Shown here: positions 42,106 to 50,322 of the stretch, one piece after another
Numbering within the stretch: the stretch's first letter is position 1
Layout of the letters: each line of letters starts with the position of its first letter
Origin: an uncultured SAR86 cluster bacterium
GTDB taxonomy: Bacteria > Pseudomonadota > Gammaproteobacteria > Magnimaribacterales > D2472
Reading direction: 5' to 3'
Assembly (NCBI GenBank): GCA_902593675.1
Contig: CACJJI010000002.1
Location: 62,001 to 126,000, forward strand
DNA length: 64,000 nt
Notes under the pieces: generated by a model
The model's input: only the letters and a program-made list of their open reading frames with translations
Told to the model about the DNA's origin: nothing
Database searches by the model: none
Position numbers and translations under genes: made by a program

Positions 42106-45100
42106 TTAATCAACCAAATAAATCCCTTCAGCGAAATAAAAATCATTGGCCCCAGCCGTGCCAGTATCGCCTGATTTGTATAAATTGACATTCACTCTAC
42201 CGCCACTCTCATCGGGTGATGAATCACCATATAAAGCTCCAGCCACGGACGCGCCACCTAACCAAGAATTATCTAAGCTGTCGGTTGAATTACCCGTGTA
42301 GGTGTTATCGGTGCCGCTGATTGAAACATTAAACGATGCAAAGCCAGCATTTGAAACGATCGGATTCTTGTCATCAAAATTGGTGAAGGCTAGAGTACCT
42401 GAATAACCACTGGACCCCCAGTTAAAGGTGGCTGCCACATCGGCAGTGGTCGTGTATTTGTGCACGTCGTAGTTGGTGCCAGTTTGATTGTAACGATAAG
42501 CCACATTCATCACCGCCGCCCCACTCATAGAAGCAGAGCCTGAAGTTGGAATTTCATTTTGGGCAACCACCTCACCACCCACCCAAGTCCCTAAATGCAC
42601 CGAAGCATTCTGGGTCCCAGTATTAGGTGAAACATCAGCCGCGCTCATGGCCCAAAAGCCCCAAGTCGAATAAGCGGTATCTGGCATCGAATCATTGCCG
42701 CCAGTGTGGAATAAATCAGTATCCTCTTTATCTAACGTGTTATAAGAGACCATAACTCCAGCCAAGTTATTGGAACCCCCCGAAGTCCCATCAACTTGAG
42801 CGCCATCGTCTTGAATTTCTGCTGCAAAAACTTCACTTGAAATGAAAGCTGATTTTGCCTCATCGTTAGTGGCATCACCAAACTTCAAGGTCATAGAACC
42901 GGTATCCACTGTGGTCCAATTAGACGTATAGTTATTGGATGGAGCTGCGCTGATGGTCATCGGAGCCACCACTTGCACATCATCGTTGGTGGTATCAAAC
43001 GTAAAGCTAGTCAAAGTACTGCTTGAGCGCATGGAAGCCAGTTGCGAATTACCCGTTCCACTGACATCAAATTCTAAAATGCCGCTGAAAAATCCGCTGT
43101 AACCCGTGGCACTTGAAGAGTAATAAGCTGAAGATCTAAAATTACTTAAGCTTGCATAATCTGCATAAGATGAACTTGAAGGTTTAACGTCTTGGACCAC
43201 AGCTGAAATATTAAAGGAGCCAGTGCTGAAGGTATCGTTGTTAGAGTTGTAATTAACCCCCAAAGTCATATTGCCTGACTTGTAAGGATCAGAGGATGTA
43301 ATCATGGCACCGCCGGGTTGATTGGAGCTATCACCCCAAAAACAGCCGCTGTCGTTGGACGTTGCGCACTCAATTGGAGAAGTACCGTAATTGATGCCAA
43401 AGCCATCATTATCGGCATTGGTCGCACCTTGATAGGACCAGTAATGATAACCATCCATGCCCAAGCCAGTATCTCCAGCTGAGTATCTAGTTGTATCATT
43501 TTTTCGATAATCCACGTTAGATATCACCACATTCAATAGGCTTTGTTGATCATCTCGAGTCGTGCTACCTGAGGCACCATCATAAGAATCTTTAAAGGAA
43601 ATTTGTGCCCAAAGGCCAACCCCGACACCACTTGGATTGAGAACTTGCCACCACATGGATTGACCCTCTGGCAACTCATTGGTGGTCCCATAGAATCTAG
43701 AGGTATCAAGCATGTCAGAGCTATCAAGGGCGATGCTAGAAAAATCATAGTAGTTATCATAGGCATTATTGGTATTACATGCCGAGGCATTATTGCCTAC
43801 GCCCAAGCAATAATCGTGTCCAACATCACCATACGACCAAAGCGTTTTTGGAACGAAATTAGGGATAAAATAATCGTTGCTGCTTCCACTGGCTGCAAAG
43901 TTTTCAAGCGGAATCACTACCATGGCAATGACTCGCTTGTTGCTGTCTGTAAAGGATACAAAGTTAGCATCCTTATAAACTTCTCCGGCTAAAGTTACCT
44001 GATCTTCATAGAGGTTATAAGTGCTTGTTGTATTGGACCCGCTTGTTTGATTAGGCAAATCGGCTAAAGCATTCAGTAATTGTTGATTTTGATTGTTAGA
44101 AGCCCTACCAGTCTGCCACTCGATGTCCGTAGACATAAATATATTGCCGTTGTAATCACTACCTAATTCACTTCCTGACCAAAATGAAAGAGAATGAGTA
44201 AGATTCACACCTGAGCCTGAAACCTGCGTTATTTTCGGTCCACAACCAGCACAATACCATGTATCTCCGCTTAAAGTTGAAAAAAGCGACGAGACGACCG
44301 AGCTAGAAATATCAAAGCTTTCAGTATCGACACTGCCATCCCTTGAAGCTGAACCAACTTCACCTCCACCGACTGCATCCAATAGAAGATTGCCATAAGC
44401 TAGCATTTGAGCAGCTTGACAACACTGCTCTCCTGCTAATAAGACAAGAGTGCTAGAGGGTGTTTCCAGCCAGGTTGCCAAATCAGTTATTTCAGACGTA
44501 TAGCTTGTTTTATTAGAATAATTAAGCCTGTAATCAACAATAAGAGAATAACCACTAATATCATCAGGTAAATTAGTAGAGAGCGTTGCGCTATCTAACC
44601 CAGCAGCACTAATCGCAGAATTCCAACCAGTTCTACTGTAACCAGTAGCACTACCATAAACTATTAAGGTGCCACTCGCTCTGGCAAGGGCAGAAGTATA
44701 ATCAATATCAGCTGCAGACTTATCGGTGGTCATGAACCAATATTCAGCGCCTTCTAGTCGTCCTGCGGTCAGGAAGTCAGCATTGGCTATTGTGGTGGTG
44801 ACTGCTGTGCCTAGAGGGCTGTAATACTTACCATCAAGTGCGGAAGAATTTGGTGCAAAAGCAAATTGACCATTGCCTGAGGTATCAACGGGGAAATAAT
44901 AGCGCCAGTTCAATACAGTTCCAGAATTAATCTCCACTGGCACGAAGTTGTTAGAAGTATCATCCACACTTGTAATGGCAGTTGAATTGGTGGTACCGAC
45001 TTGCTCTAAAGTGTAGGCAGCGAGGCTTGATCCAGAAGGACCGCGAGTAGCCGTGGCGCTAAAGCCACTTCTTGAGGCTGAGTTATAGTCAGCAGAATAA

Positions 45101-48100
45101 CGTAGCACTGCTGATTCAAGTTCTTCAACGTTACCCACATTAACCGTAAAGGCATCGGTGGTGGTATTGCCTCCTGCGGTGGCAGTCAAAGTTAAACTGT
45201 AACTTTTAGCTGTCTCAAAATCCAAGGTTGCATTGGTGGTGATATCACCAGAGCTATCAACAGCAAAATTACTGCTACCGGTTCCACTCAGGGAGTAAGA
45301 AACGGTTTCGCTTTCTGGGTTGGTGATGCTCGAACTGCCAACAGTTGTCCCTGAACTGGAGGATTCTGCCAAAGCTGCGCCGCTGTTAGCCAGAGTTACG
45401 GCCAAGGTATTAATTTTTAAATCTGAAACACTTAAGGTAAAAGTTTCAGAAGTGGTGGTCACCCCATCGGTCGCGGTGATGGTAAATTCATGCGAGGTCT
45501 TGGTTTCATAATCGAGCGCATTGGCCAGAGTGACTGCACCGGTTGAGCTGTTAATCGAAAATTTATTATCGGCATCGGTTAACGTGTAAGTCACGGTGCC
45601 TTCAGCATTAGAGGTAGAAGAAGTTGCTATGGAGGTGCCCGTTGAAATACCCTCGCTTTGAGTAGAGGATGCCAAGCTGGCACTCATAGATAAATCTACA
45701 TCTGTAATATTGATCGTTAGGCTGTCGGTAACTGTGTTGGTACCATCGGTTGCGGTTAGGGTTAATGAATAAGATGTTGTGCTTTCATAGTCCAGGCTTG
45801 CTGCTGTGGTAATGGTGCCGTTAGATGAAACAGAAAATTTATCACTGCCGGTGCCAGAAAGTGAATAACTAACAGTCGCACTGCCATCAGTGGTTGTTGT
45901 GGTGGTGGTTACGCTTGTACCTGAAGCAGCCGTCTCGCTTAGACTAATTGATGAGCTAGCCAAAGCAATAGAAAGCTCAACCACATCATCAACGCTAATA
46001 TTGATGGTATTCGAAGTGCTGTTTGTGCCATCACTGGCAGTTAGCGTTAGAGAGTATGAAGTGGTTGTCTCATAATCCAATGCACTGGATAAAGTAATAT
46101 TACCTGCAGAATCCACAGCAAACTTATCGCTGCCGGTTCCACTTAAAGAATAGGTAATGGTTTGAGATTCAGGATCTGTGGCTGAGGCTGTTGCGATGGT
46201 GGTTCCGGTTGAGACATTCTCAGCAAAGGATGATGCAGCCAATGAGTTCGAAAGACTTGGAGCCTCATTAACATCATCAACGGTAATGATTAATTCTGAT
46301 GTGGTGGTATTAACACCATCGGATGCATTTAAAGCTAGGGTATAACTTGTTGCAGTTTCATAATCCAATGAATTAACCAATGAGATATTGCCTGAGCTAT
46401 CCACGCTGAAGTTTTCACTGCCTGTCCCTGAAAGACTAAAGGTAACGGTTTGACCTTCTGGATCTGTTGCTGAGGCTGTACCTATGTTGATGCCAGTGAG
46501 ACTATCTTCAGCAAAACTAGTGGCGGAGGTACTGGCAGTTAAGATTGCGGGTTCATCAATATCAATAACGCTGAAACTAATTTCAAATACGGTATCATTC
46601 ACCCCATCGCTGGCAGTGAGCACAAGGTCATAACTGGTGGTGGTCTCATAATCTAATTCAGTTTGAAGTGAAATATTGCCATTTGCATCCACGCTGAAGT
46701 TTTCACTGCCCTCTCCTGACAAAGTGAATGAGATATCTCCCCCTTCAGGATCTATGGCTGTACTTTCTAAAATTGCTGATTGCAAATCAATGTTTTCAGC
46801 AAACGAATCAGCAAGCAAGTTTGAAGTTAATTCAATGGGTTCATCGATGTTGGTTACATCTAAAAGCACTTCTATTTCTGAGATATCAGCATTCTCAGAT
46901 TCAATAGTCACAGTGAACGAAAGCTTGGTTTGGGTCTCATAATCAAGCGCGCTGATCAGGTTAATGGATGAAGTTTCTGCATCGAATTCAACGAGTTCAG
47001 CATCATCTCCAGATATGGTAATTGAATAATCCAATTCTCCTGGATTGATAAAAACTAGAGGGGTAAGTGTTTCATTGGCCACATTTTCACTAATGGATTC
47101 AATGGAATCACCTGCACTAACTTGGAAAATGGGAGCAACTTCAACGGAAGTTTCTTGAGTGGTTTCAGCCACCTCTTCAGCCACATCCTCGGTTGGGTTC
47201 TCGTTAGCATCATCAGCCTCAACTGTTTCAAGCTCGATGGCCACTTCAAATTCTTCTGCAGTCCCAAGCTCTTCAGGTGCAACATCCGAAGACACATCTG
47301 ATACGCCAGAGGAATCCAGCAAGCCTTCATCCACTTCAATGTCAGTTGAATCACCGACATCATCACTCGCTGCTTCGGTTTCAGCTTCGACCTCTGTTGT
47401 TGCTTCGGTCTCAGTTTCTGTTGATTCAGGAGCAGACTCCTCGGAGGGAGTTTCTTCAGTTGTTGTCTCTTCGCTTGAAGTTTCTTCACTAGAAGCAGAC
47501 TCCTCTTCTTGAGTCTCCTCAGCTGGGGATTCTTCTGCTGGCGTTTCCTCAGCAGCAGATTCCTCTTCTTGAGATTCTTCTGGCGCTTCTAATTCTTCTT
47601 GCAATGCATCTAAACTTTCTTCGGTAACCTCAACAGGTTCACTGGGCTCAGAATCTTCGTTCTCGACTGAGACGGAAAACCCTGGCTCTGTCACAGTTGT
47701 GGCAAAATCTGGAGAGCATTGATCGCCAAAAGTATCAAGATCAACACAATTAGGTGTCACGGTCATCTCGGTTCCATAAAGGAAAGTTGCATTGGTTTGC
47801 GGGCCATTGGTCTGCACGATTCCAATACCCCCTCTAATACCTACGGTGGCTGAATTGGTACGAATTAAAGCAGGTTGTTTTTTTGTAACCTTGCCGCCAA
47901 CGATTCTCAGCAGACCTCTAGCTGTAACCTCGAGCGAGCCTTCTGCTGTCTCAGGATTGTAAATAAACTTATCTAAAACAACACTTGAATTAGGACCAAC
48001 TGAAAATGCCGTGCCATCCAACAAGAGCATCTGCGCCCTGCCAATGCCATCGGTTTCGATGGTGTGGTTTTGAATGATTTCATAGCCTGCATCGATAAGC

Positions 48101-48255
48101 TTACGTTCTTGCTCCAAGGTTAAATCGGTGGTGTTTTTGTTAACGGCAGATGCAACACCTATCTGTGTTTGAGCCATAGTTTCTTGGGTCAGCAAGGCTG
48201 CCATTGTCATTGTTAAAAACAATGAATTTAAAAGTTTCATATTTATTTGAAACAT
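42106..48255 (-). CDS. giant FecR-domain/cadherin-repeat surface protein
   Basis: 2049 residues. The signal peptide MKLLNSLFLTMTMAALLTQETMAQ has no lipobox. A FecR-like domain spans about residues 35-170 (GRAQMLLLDGTAFSVGPNSSVVLDKF and TNSATVGIRGGIGIVQTNG). An acidic Glu/Ser/Thr-rich linker covers about 205-375. Seven cadherin-like repeats of about 95 residues cover about 378-1045, each with a LDYE or LDFE motif. A thousand residues of unknown fold with vicinal cysteines (GEQCCQAAQ) follow. The protein ends in a TbpB-like small barrel, judged from ALYGDSSPDESGG near the C-terminus. It overlaps the upstream barrel-protein gene by 13 bp. The ORF start has an AGGTGA ribosome site; MKLL five codons later is also possible. 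Probably an exported adhesin. Confidence 0.88.
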   Translation of the reverse strand: MFQINMKLLNSLFLTMTMAALLTQETMAQTQIGVASAVNKNTTDLTLEQERKLIDAGYEIIQNHTIETDGIGRAQMLLLDGTAFSVGPNSSVVLDKFIYNPETAEGSLEVTARGLLRIVGGKVTKKQPALIRTNSATVGIRGGIGIVQTNGPQTNATFLYGTEMTVTPNCVDLDTFGDQCSPDFATTVTEPGFSVSVENEDSEPSEPVEVTEESLDALQEELEAPEESQEEESAAEETPAEESPAEETQEEESASSEETSSEETTTEETPSEESAPESTETETEATTEVEAETEAASDDVGDSTDIEVDEGLLDSSGVSDVSSDVAPEELGTAEEFEVAIELETVEADDANENPTEDVAEEVAETTQETSVEVAPIFQVSAGDSIESISENVANETLTPLVFINPGELDYSITISGDDAELVEFDAETSSINLISALDYETQTKLSFTVTIESENADISEIEVLLDVTNIDEPIELTSNLLADSFAENIDLQSAILESTAIDPEGGDISFTLSGEGSENFSVDANGNISLQTELDYETTTSYDLVLTASDGVNDTVFEISFSVIDIDEPAILTASTSATSFAEDSLTGINIGTASATDPEGQTVTFSLSGTGSENFSVDSSGNISLVNSLDYETATSYTLALNASDGVNTTTSELIITVDDVNEAPSLSNSLAASSFAENVSTGTTIATASATDPESQTITYSLSGTGSDKFAVDSAGNITLSSALDYETTTSYSLTLTASDGTNSTSNTINISVDDVVELSIALASSSISLSETAASGTSVTTTTTTTDGSATVSYSLSGTGSDKFSVSSNGTITTAASLDYESTTSYSLTLTATDGTNTVTDSLTINITDVDLSMSASLASSTQSEGISTGTSIATSSTSNAEGTVTYTLTDADNKFSINSSTGAVTLANALDYETKTSHEFTITATDGVTTTSETFTLSVSDLKINTLAVTLANSGAALAESSSSGTTVGSSSITNPESETVSYSLSGTGSSNFAVDSSGDITTNATLDFETAKSYSLTLTATAGGNTTTDAFTVNVGNVEELESAVLRYSADYNSASRSGFSATATRGPSGSSLAAYTLEQVGTTNSTAITSVDDTSNNFVPVEINSGTVLNWRYYFPVDTSGNGQFAFAPNSSALDGKYYSPLGTAVTTTIANADFLTAGRLEGAEYWFMTTDKSAADIDYTSALARASGTLIVYGSATGYSRTGWNSAISAAGLDSATLSTNLPDDISGYSLIVDYRLNYSNKTSYTSEITDLATWLETPSSTLVLLAGEQCCQAAQMLAYGNLLLDAVGGGEVGSASRDGSVDTESFDISSSVVSSLFSTLSGDTWYCAGCGPKITQVSGSGVNLTHSLSFWSGSELGSDYNGNIFMSTDIEWQTGRASNNQNQQLLNALADLPNQTSGSNTTSTYNLYEDQVTLAGEVYKDANFVSFTDSNKRVIAMVVIPLENFAASGSSNDYFIPNFVPKTLWSYGDVGHDYCLGVGNNASACNTNNAYDNYYDFSSIALDSSDMLDTSRFYGTTNELPEGQSMWWQVLNPSGVGVGLWAQISFKDSYDGASGSTTRDDQQSLLNVVISNVDYRKNDTTRYSAGDTGLGMDGYHYWSYQGATNADNDGFGINYGTSPIECATSNDSGCFWGDSSNQPGGAMITSSDPYKSGNMTLGVNYNSNNDTFSTGSFNISAVVQDVKPSSSSYADYASLSNFRSSAYYSSSATGYSGFFSGILEFDVSGTGNSQLASMRSSSTLTSFTFDTTNDDVQVVAPMTISAAPSNNYTSNWTTVDTGSMTLKFGDATNDEAKSAFISSEVFAAEIQDDGAQVDGTSGGSNNLAGVMVSYNTLDKEDTDLFHTGGNDSMPDTAYSTWGFWAMSAADVSPNTGTQNASVHLGTWVGGEVVAQNEIPTSGSASMSGAAVMNVAYRYNQTGTNYDVHKYTTTADVAATFNWGSSGYSGTLAFTNFDDKNPIVSNAGFASFNVSISGTDNTYTGNSTDSLDNSWLGGASVAGALYGDSSPDESGGRVNVNLYKSGDTGTAGANDFYFAEGIYLVD
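45121..47125 (-). repeat. seven cadherin-like protein repeats
   Basis: Approximate span. Each unit of about 95 codons contains an AEN/SFAEN-type start, an SLSGTGSDKF-like strand and an SALDYETTTSYSLTLTASDG-like end. Units two to four are most alike; units six and seven are most diverged. At the DNA level the copies have drifted, so this is an old expansion, not a recent duplication. Confidence 0.85.
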
Positions 48256-49568
48256 TGATAGTTCACCTGAGCAGACAAATTGCTTCCACTACGTTTATAA
48301 ATATTGATGGTGCTGTGAGTACCGGTCAGCACCCATCCAAAGTTCAAAGACCAACAAGCGCCGATAGGTTTAAGTAAATTAAATCTTAAAGTTTCCATCT
48401 GGTCATGTCGATCGCCAAAAAGAGGGTAATCTTCGTCATGCGATTTATCTTGGTAGCTATACTTGGATGAAAATTGCCAATTTTCTTTTAAGGGCTGTGA
48501 ATAGCTAAATTCAATTCCGTAATTTTCATAAAACTCATAGCCTGCATTAGCCCGATAGTTTTCAAGCATGATCTTGTAGCCATACAAAGCTTGTGAACCT
48601 GACCAAACATAGCTTTGGCCAAAACTGATTCCATTAACGCGGCCATTTTTTTGTCTACCTGATTTAAAAATCTTCTCATCGCGATAATATGAAAAAAGCA
48701 TGGAGGACCCATCATCCAATTGCCCGCTATAATCAAGTGAAATTCGGCCACTGCGTAATATTTCTTCACGATTCAGAACAACCCTTAAAAGATTAATGTT
48801 GGGGCTAAAAACAGGGTCTTCTAAATTAAAAAAAGAAAAATAATTTTCATCTAAATTAAAATTTCTTCTGGCTGACAAAACATTGCTTTGTATATCAAAT
48901 TGAGTATAGGTATTGAATCGATCAGCGCCATAACTAAAAAAGTATTGAATATTATCCCCACGAGGATGATTTAAGTCCTGATCAATGCTTAAAGAATAAT
49001 TGTATAAGGTTGACTGATCTCCCTCTCTCTTGCTTTCAGGATCAACATCTAACAAAAAATCACCTATCTCGATAAAATCAGCATTAATGCCTGAATTACC
49101 ATTGGTTGTGTGCTTCCATCCAAGGCTTAAGTTTTGCTGCCATTGAAACGGCTCTTCTGCAGATACTATGGCCTCTAGAAATTGATCAACCCTAGCTTCT
49201 ACCTCAGGCGGTGGATTAAACTCTTTGACACTCTTAAGATAATTATTAGCCAAAGCATAAGCTCCTAGACGGAAATACAAAACACCGAGTTCTAATCTGA
49301 TTCTTGGAAGTTCTGAATCATAGATAAGCATTTGCTCAAAAACACCTATGGCACCCTCTAGATCCCCAACCAAAATAGATAAATTGGCATATTTAAACAA
49401 CAAAGATAGATTTGTTGGATCTTGAAATAGTTGTTTAAAAACTTCTTCTTTTTGCTGCTGTGCTGCTGCAAGTGCTTCAGGATCAGTTAGGGTGGGTTGA
49501 ACGTTTTGCGCAGATAGGTTCAAACACAAAAAAGTGCCTAAAACCAACAAAAAAGTCCTGTATTTCAT
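48243..49568 (-). CDS. TPR + outer-membrane beta-barrel protein, Slam-like (DUF560/type XI secretion)
   Basis: 441 residues: signal peptide MKYRTFLLVLGTFLCLNLSAQ, then TPR repeats (about residues 40-150: NLSLLFKYANLSILVGDLEGAIGVFEQML, IRLELGVLYFRLGAYALANNYL). An amphipathic barrel of about 275 residues follows to the C-terminus, ending STINIYKRSGSNLSAQVNYQCF. This two-part layout and the last strand resemble Slam, which moves surface lipoproteins and secreted proteins across the outer membrane. The TPR part would recruit the cargo in the periplasm. The immediately downstream gene encodes the likely cargo. The assignment is by architecture, not by alignment. Confidence 0.7.
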   Translation of the reverse strand: MKYRTFLLVLGTFLCLNLSAQNVQPTLTDPEALAAAQQQKEEVFKQLFQDPTNLSLLFKYANLSILVGDLEGAIGVFEQMLIYDSELPRIRLELGVLYFRLGAYALANNYLKSVKEFNPPPEVEARVDQFLEAIVSAEEPFQWQQNLSLGWKHTTNGNSGINADFIEIGDFLLDVDPESKREGDQSTLYNYSLSIDQDLNHPRGDNIQYFFSYGADRFNTYTQFDIQSNVLSARRNFNLDENYFSFFNLEDPVFSPNINLLRVVLNREEILRSGRISLDYSGQLDDGSSMLFSYYRDEKIFKSGRQKNGRVNGISFGQSYVWSGSQALYGYKIMLENYRANAGYEFYENYGIEFSYSQPLKENWQFSSKYSYQDKSHDEDYPLFGDRHDQMETLRFNLLKPIGACWSLNFGWVLTGTHSTINIYKRSGSNLSAQVNYQCFK

Positions 49569-49706
49569 GGTAGTTTTGGGAAGATATATTTCACTCCTCT
49601 GAATATTAATCCCTGATATGGTGCTTATTTAAACATAAATGTGACAATTTATCATTTAAAAAAGATATTAAAGAAACTATTGTATTTCAAAGGTTATAAT
49701 GCTCTC

Positions 49707-50312
49707 ATGAGAAAGTCTGAGCTCACAAAAGCTAAGCTGATAAAAGCGGTTGTTGATCTAATAAATAGGGGTCAAAAAATTTCTGTTAGCAGCATTTCAA
49801 AAGAAGCAAAAACCGCTTACGGAAGCTTTTATAGATATTTCAACAATCTTGATGAGATACATGAGGCTGCAATCATTCAAGTAGTTCTTGAAAGGGCTGA
49901 TAGCCTGGAAAAAGAGCTAGAAAGTGTAAAATCAAACCTTTTCAAAGTTTACTATGGCTGGTTTGTAGCTATCGACTTATATAAAGATACATACACTGCT
50001 AACTGGTTAATTGAAAATCCAAGTAGCATCAATCAAGCATGGGCTTTGACTACTCCGTTGACTCAGTCATGGTTAAGTGAAGCCATCAAATTAAAAGAAG
50101 AGCCAGGCTTAACTGATGAAAATTTAAGACATTTTAAATTGACTTCATCATATATCTATTGGACGTATCAAAATGCATTAAGAGAATTGCTTAGAGGTAG
50201 AAAAACCATTCATGTTTTTACAGATTTAATGAATTCAGTAAACTTCCTGGATCTACCCAGAAAAACTCATAAAAAATATCTTCGAAAAGTTGCTGATTTT
50301 GTTAAGGGTTAA
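49707..50312 (+). CDS. TetR-family transcriptional regulator
   Basis: About 201 residues from the ATG at 49707 (MRKSELTKAKLIKAVVDLINRG); the ORF track begins 22 codons upstream. The N-terminal HTH reads ISVSSISKEAKTAYGSFYRYFNNLDEIHEAAI, the TetR core. The rest is an all-alpha ligand domain with no recognisable ligand. It lies between the divergent Slam-like gene (138 bp) and the CHASE2 cyclase, 10 bp downstream, so it may control either. Confidence 0.88.
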   Translation: MRKSELTKAKLIKAVVDLINRGQKISVSSISKEAKTAYGSFYRYFNNLDEIHEAAIIQVVLERADSLEKELESVKSNLFKVYYGWFVAIDLYKDTYTANWLIENPSSINQAWALTTPLTQSWLSEAIKLKEEPGLTDENLRHFKLTSSYIYWTYQNALRELLRGRKTIHVFTDLMNSVNFLDLPRKTHKKYLRKVADFVKG

Positions 50313-50322
50313 AAAACTTAAC

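Noticed and set aside
43603-43992. 129-residue plus-strand ORF inside the giant gene
   Set aside because: Antisense shadow of the giant FecR/cadherin gene; no signal or domain.
45121-47125. Tandem repeats taken for CRISPR-like or satellite DNA
   Set aside because: The repeats are about 285 bp, in frame and diverged at the DNA level; they are protein repeats of a cadherin type.
47055-47512. Long ORFs in other frames of the Glu/Ser/Thr-rich linker (144 aa minus, 117 aa plus, 71 aa plus)
   Set aside because: Low-complexity coding DNA keeps several frames open; the Lys/Leu- and Ser-rich translations are artefacts of the repeat.
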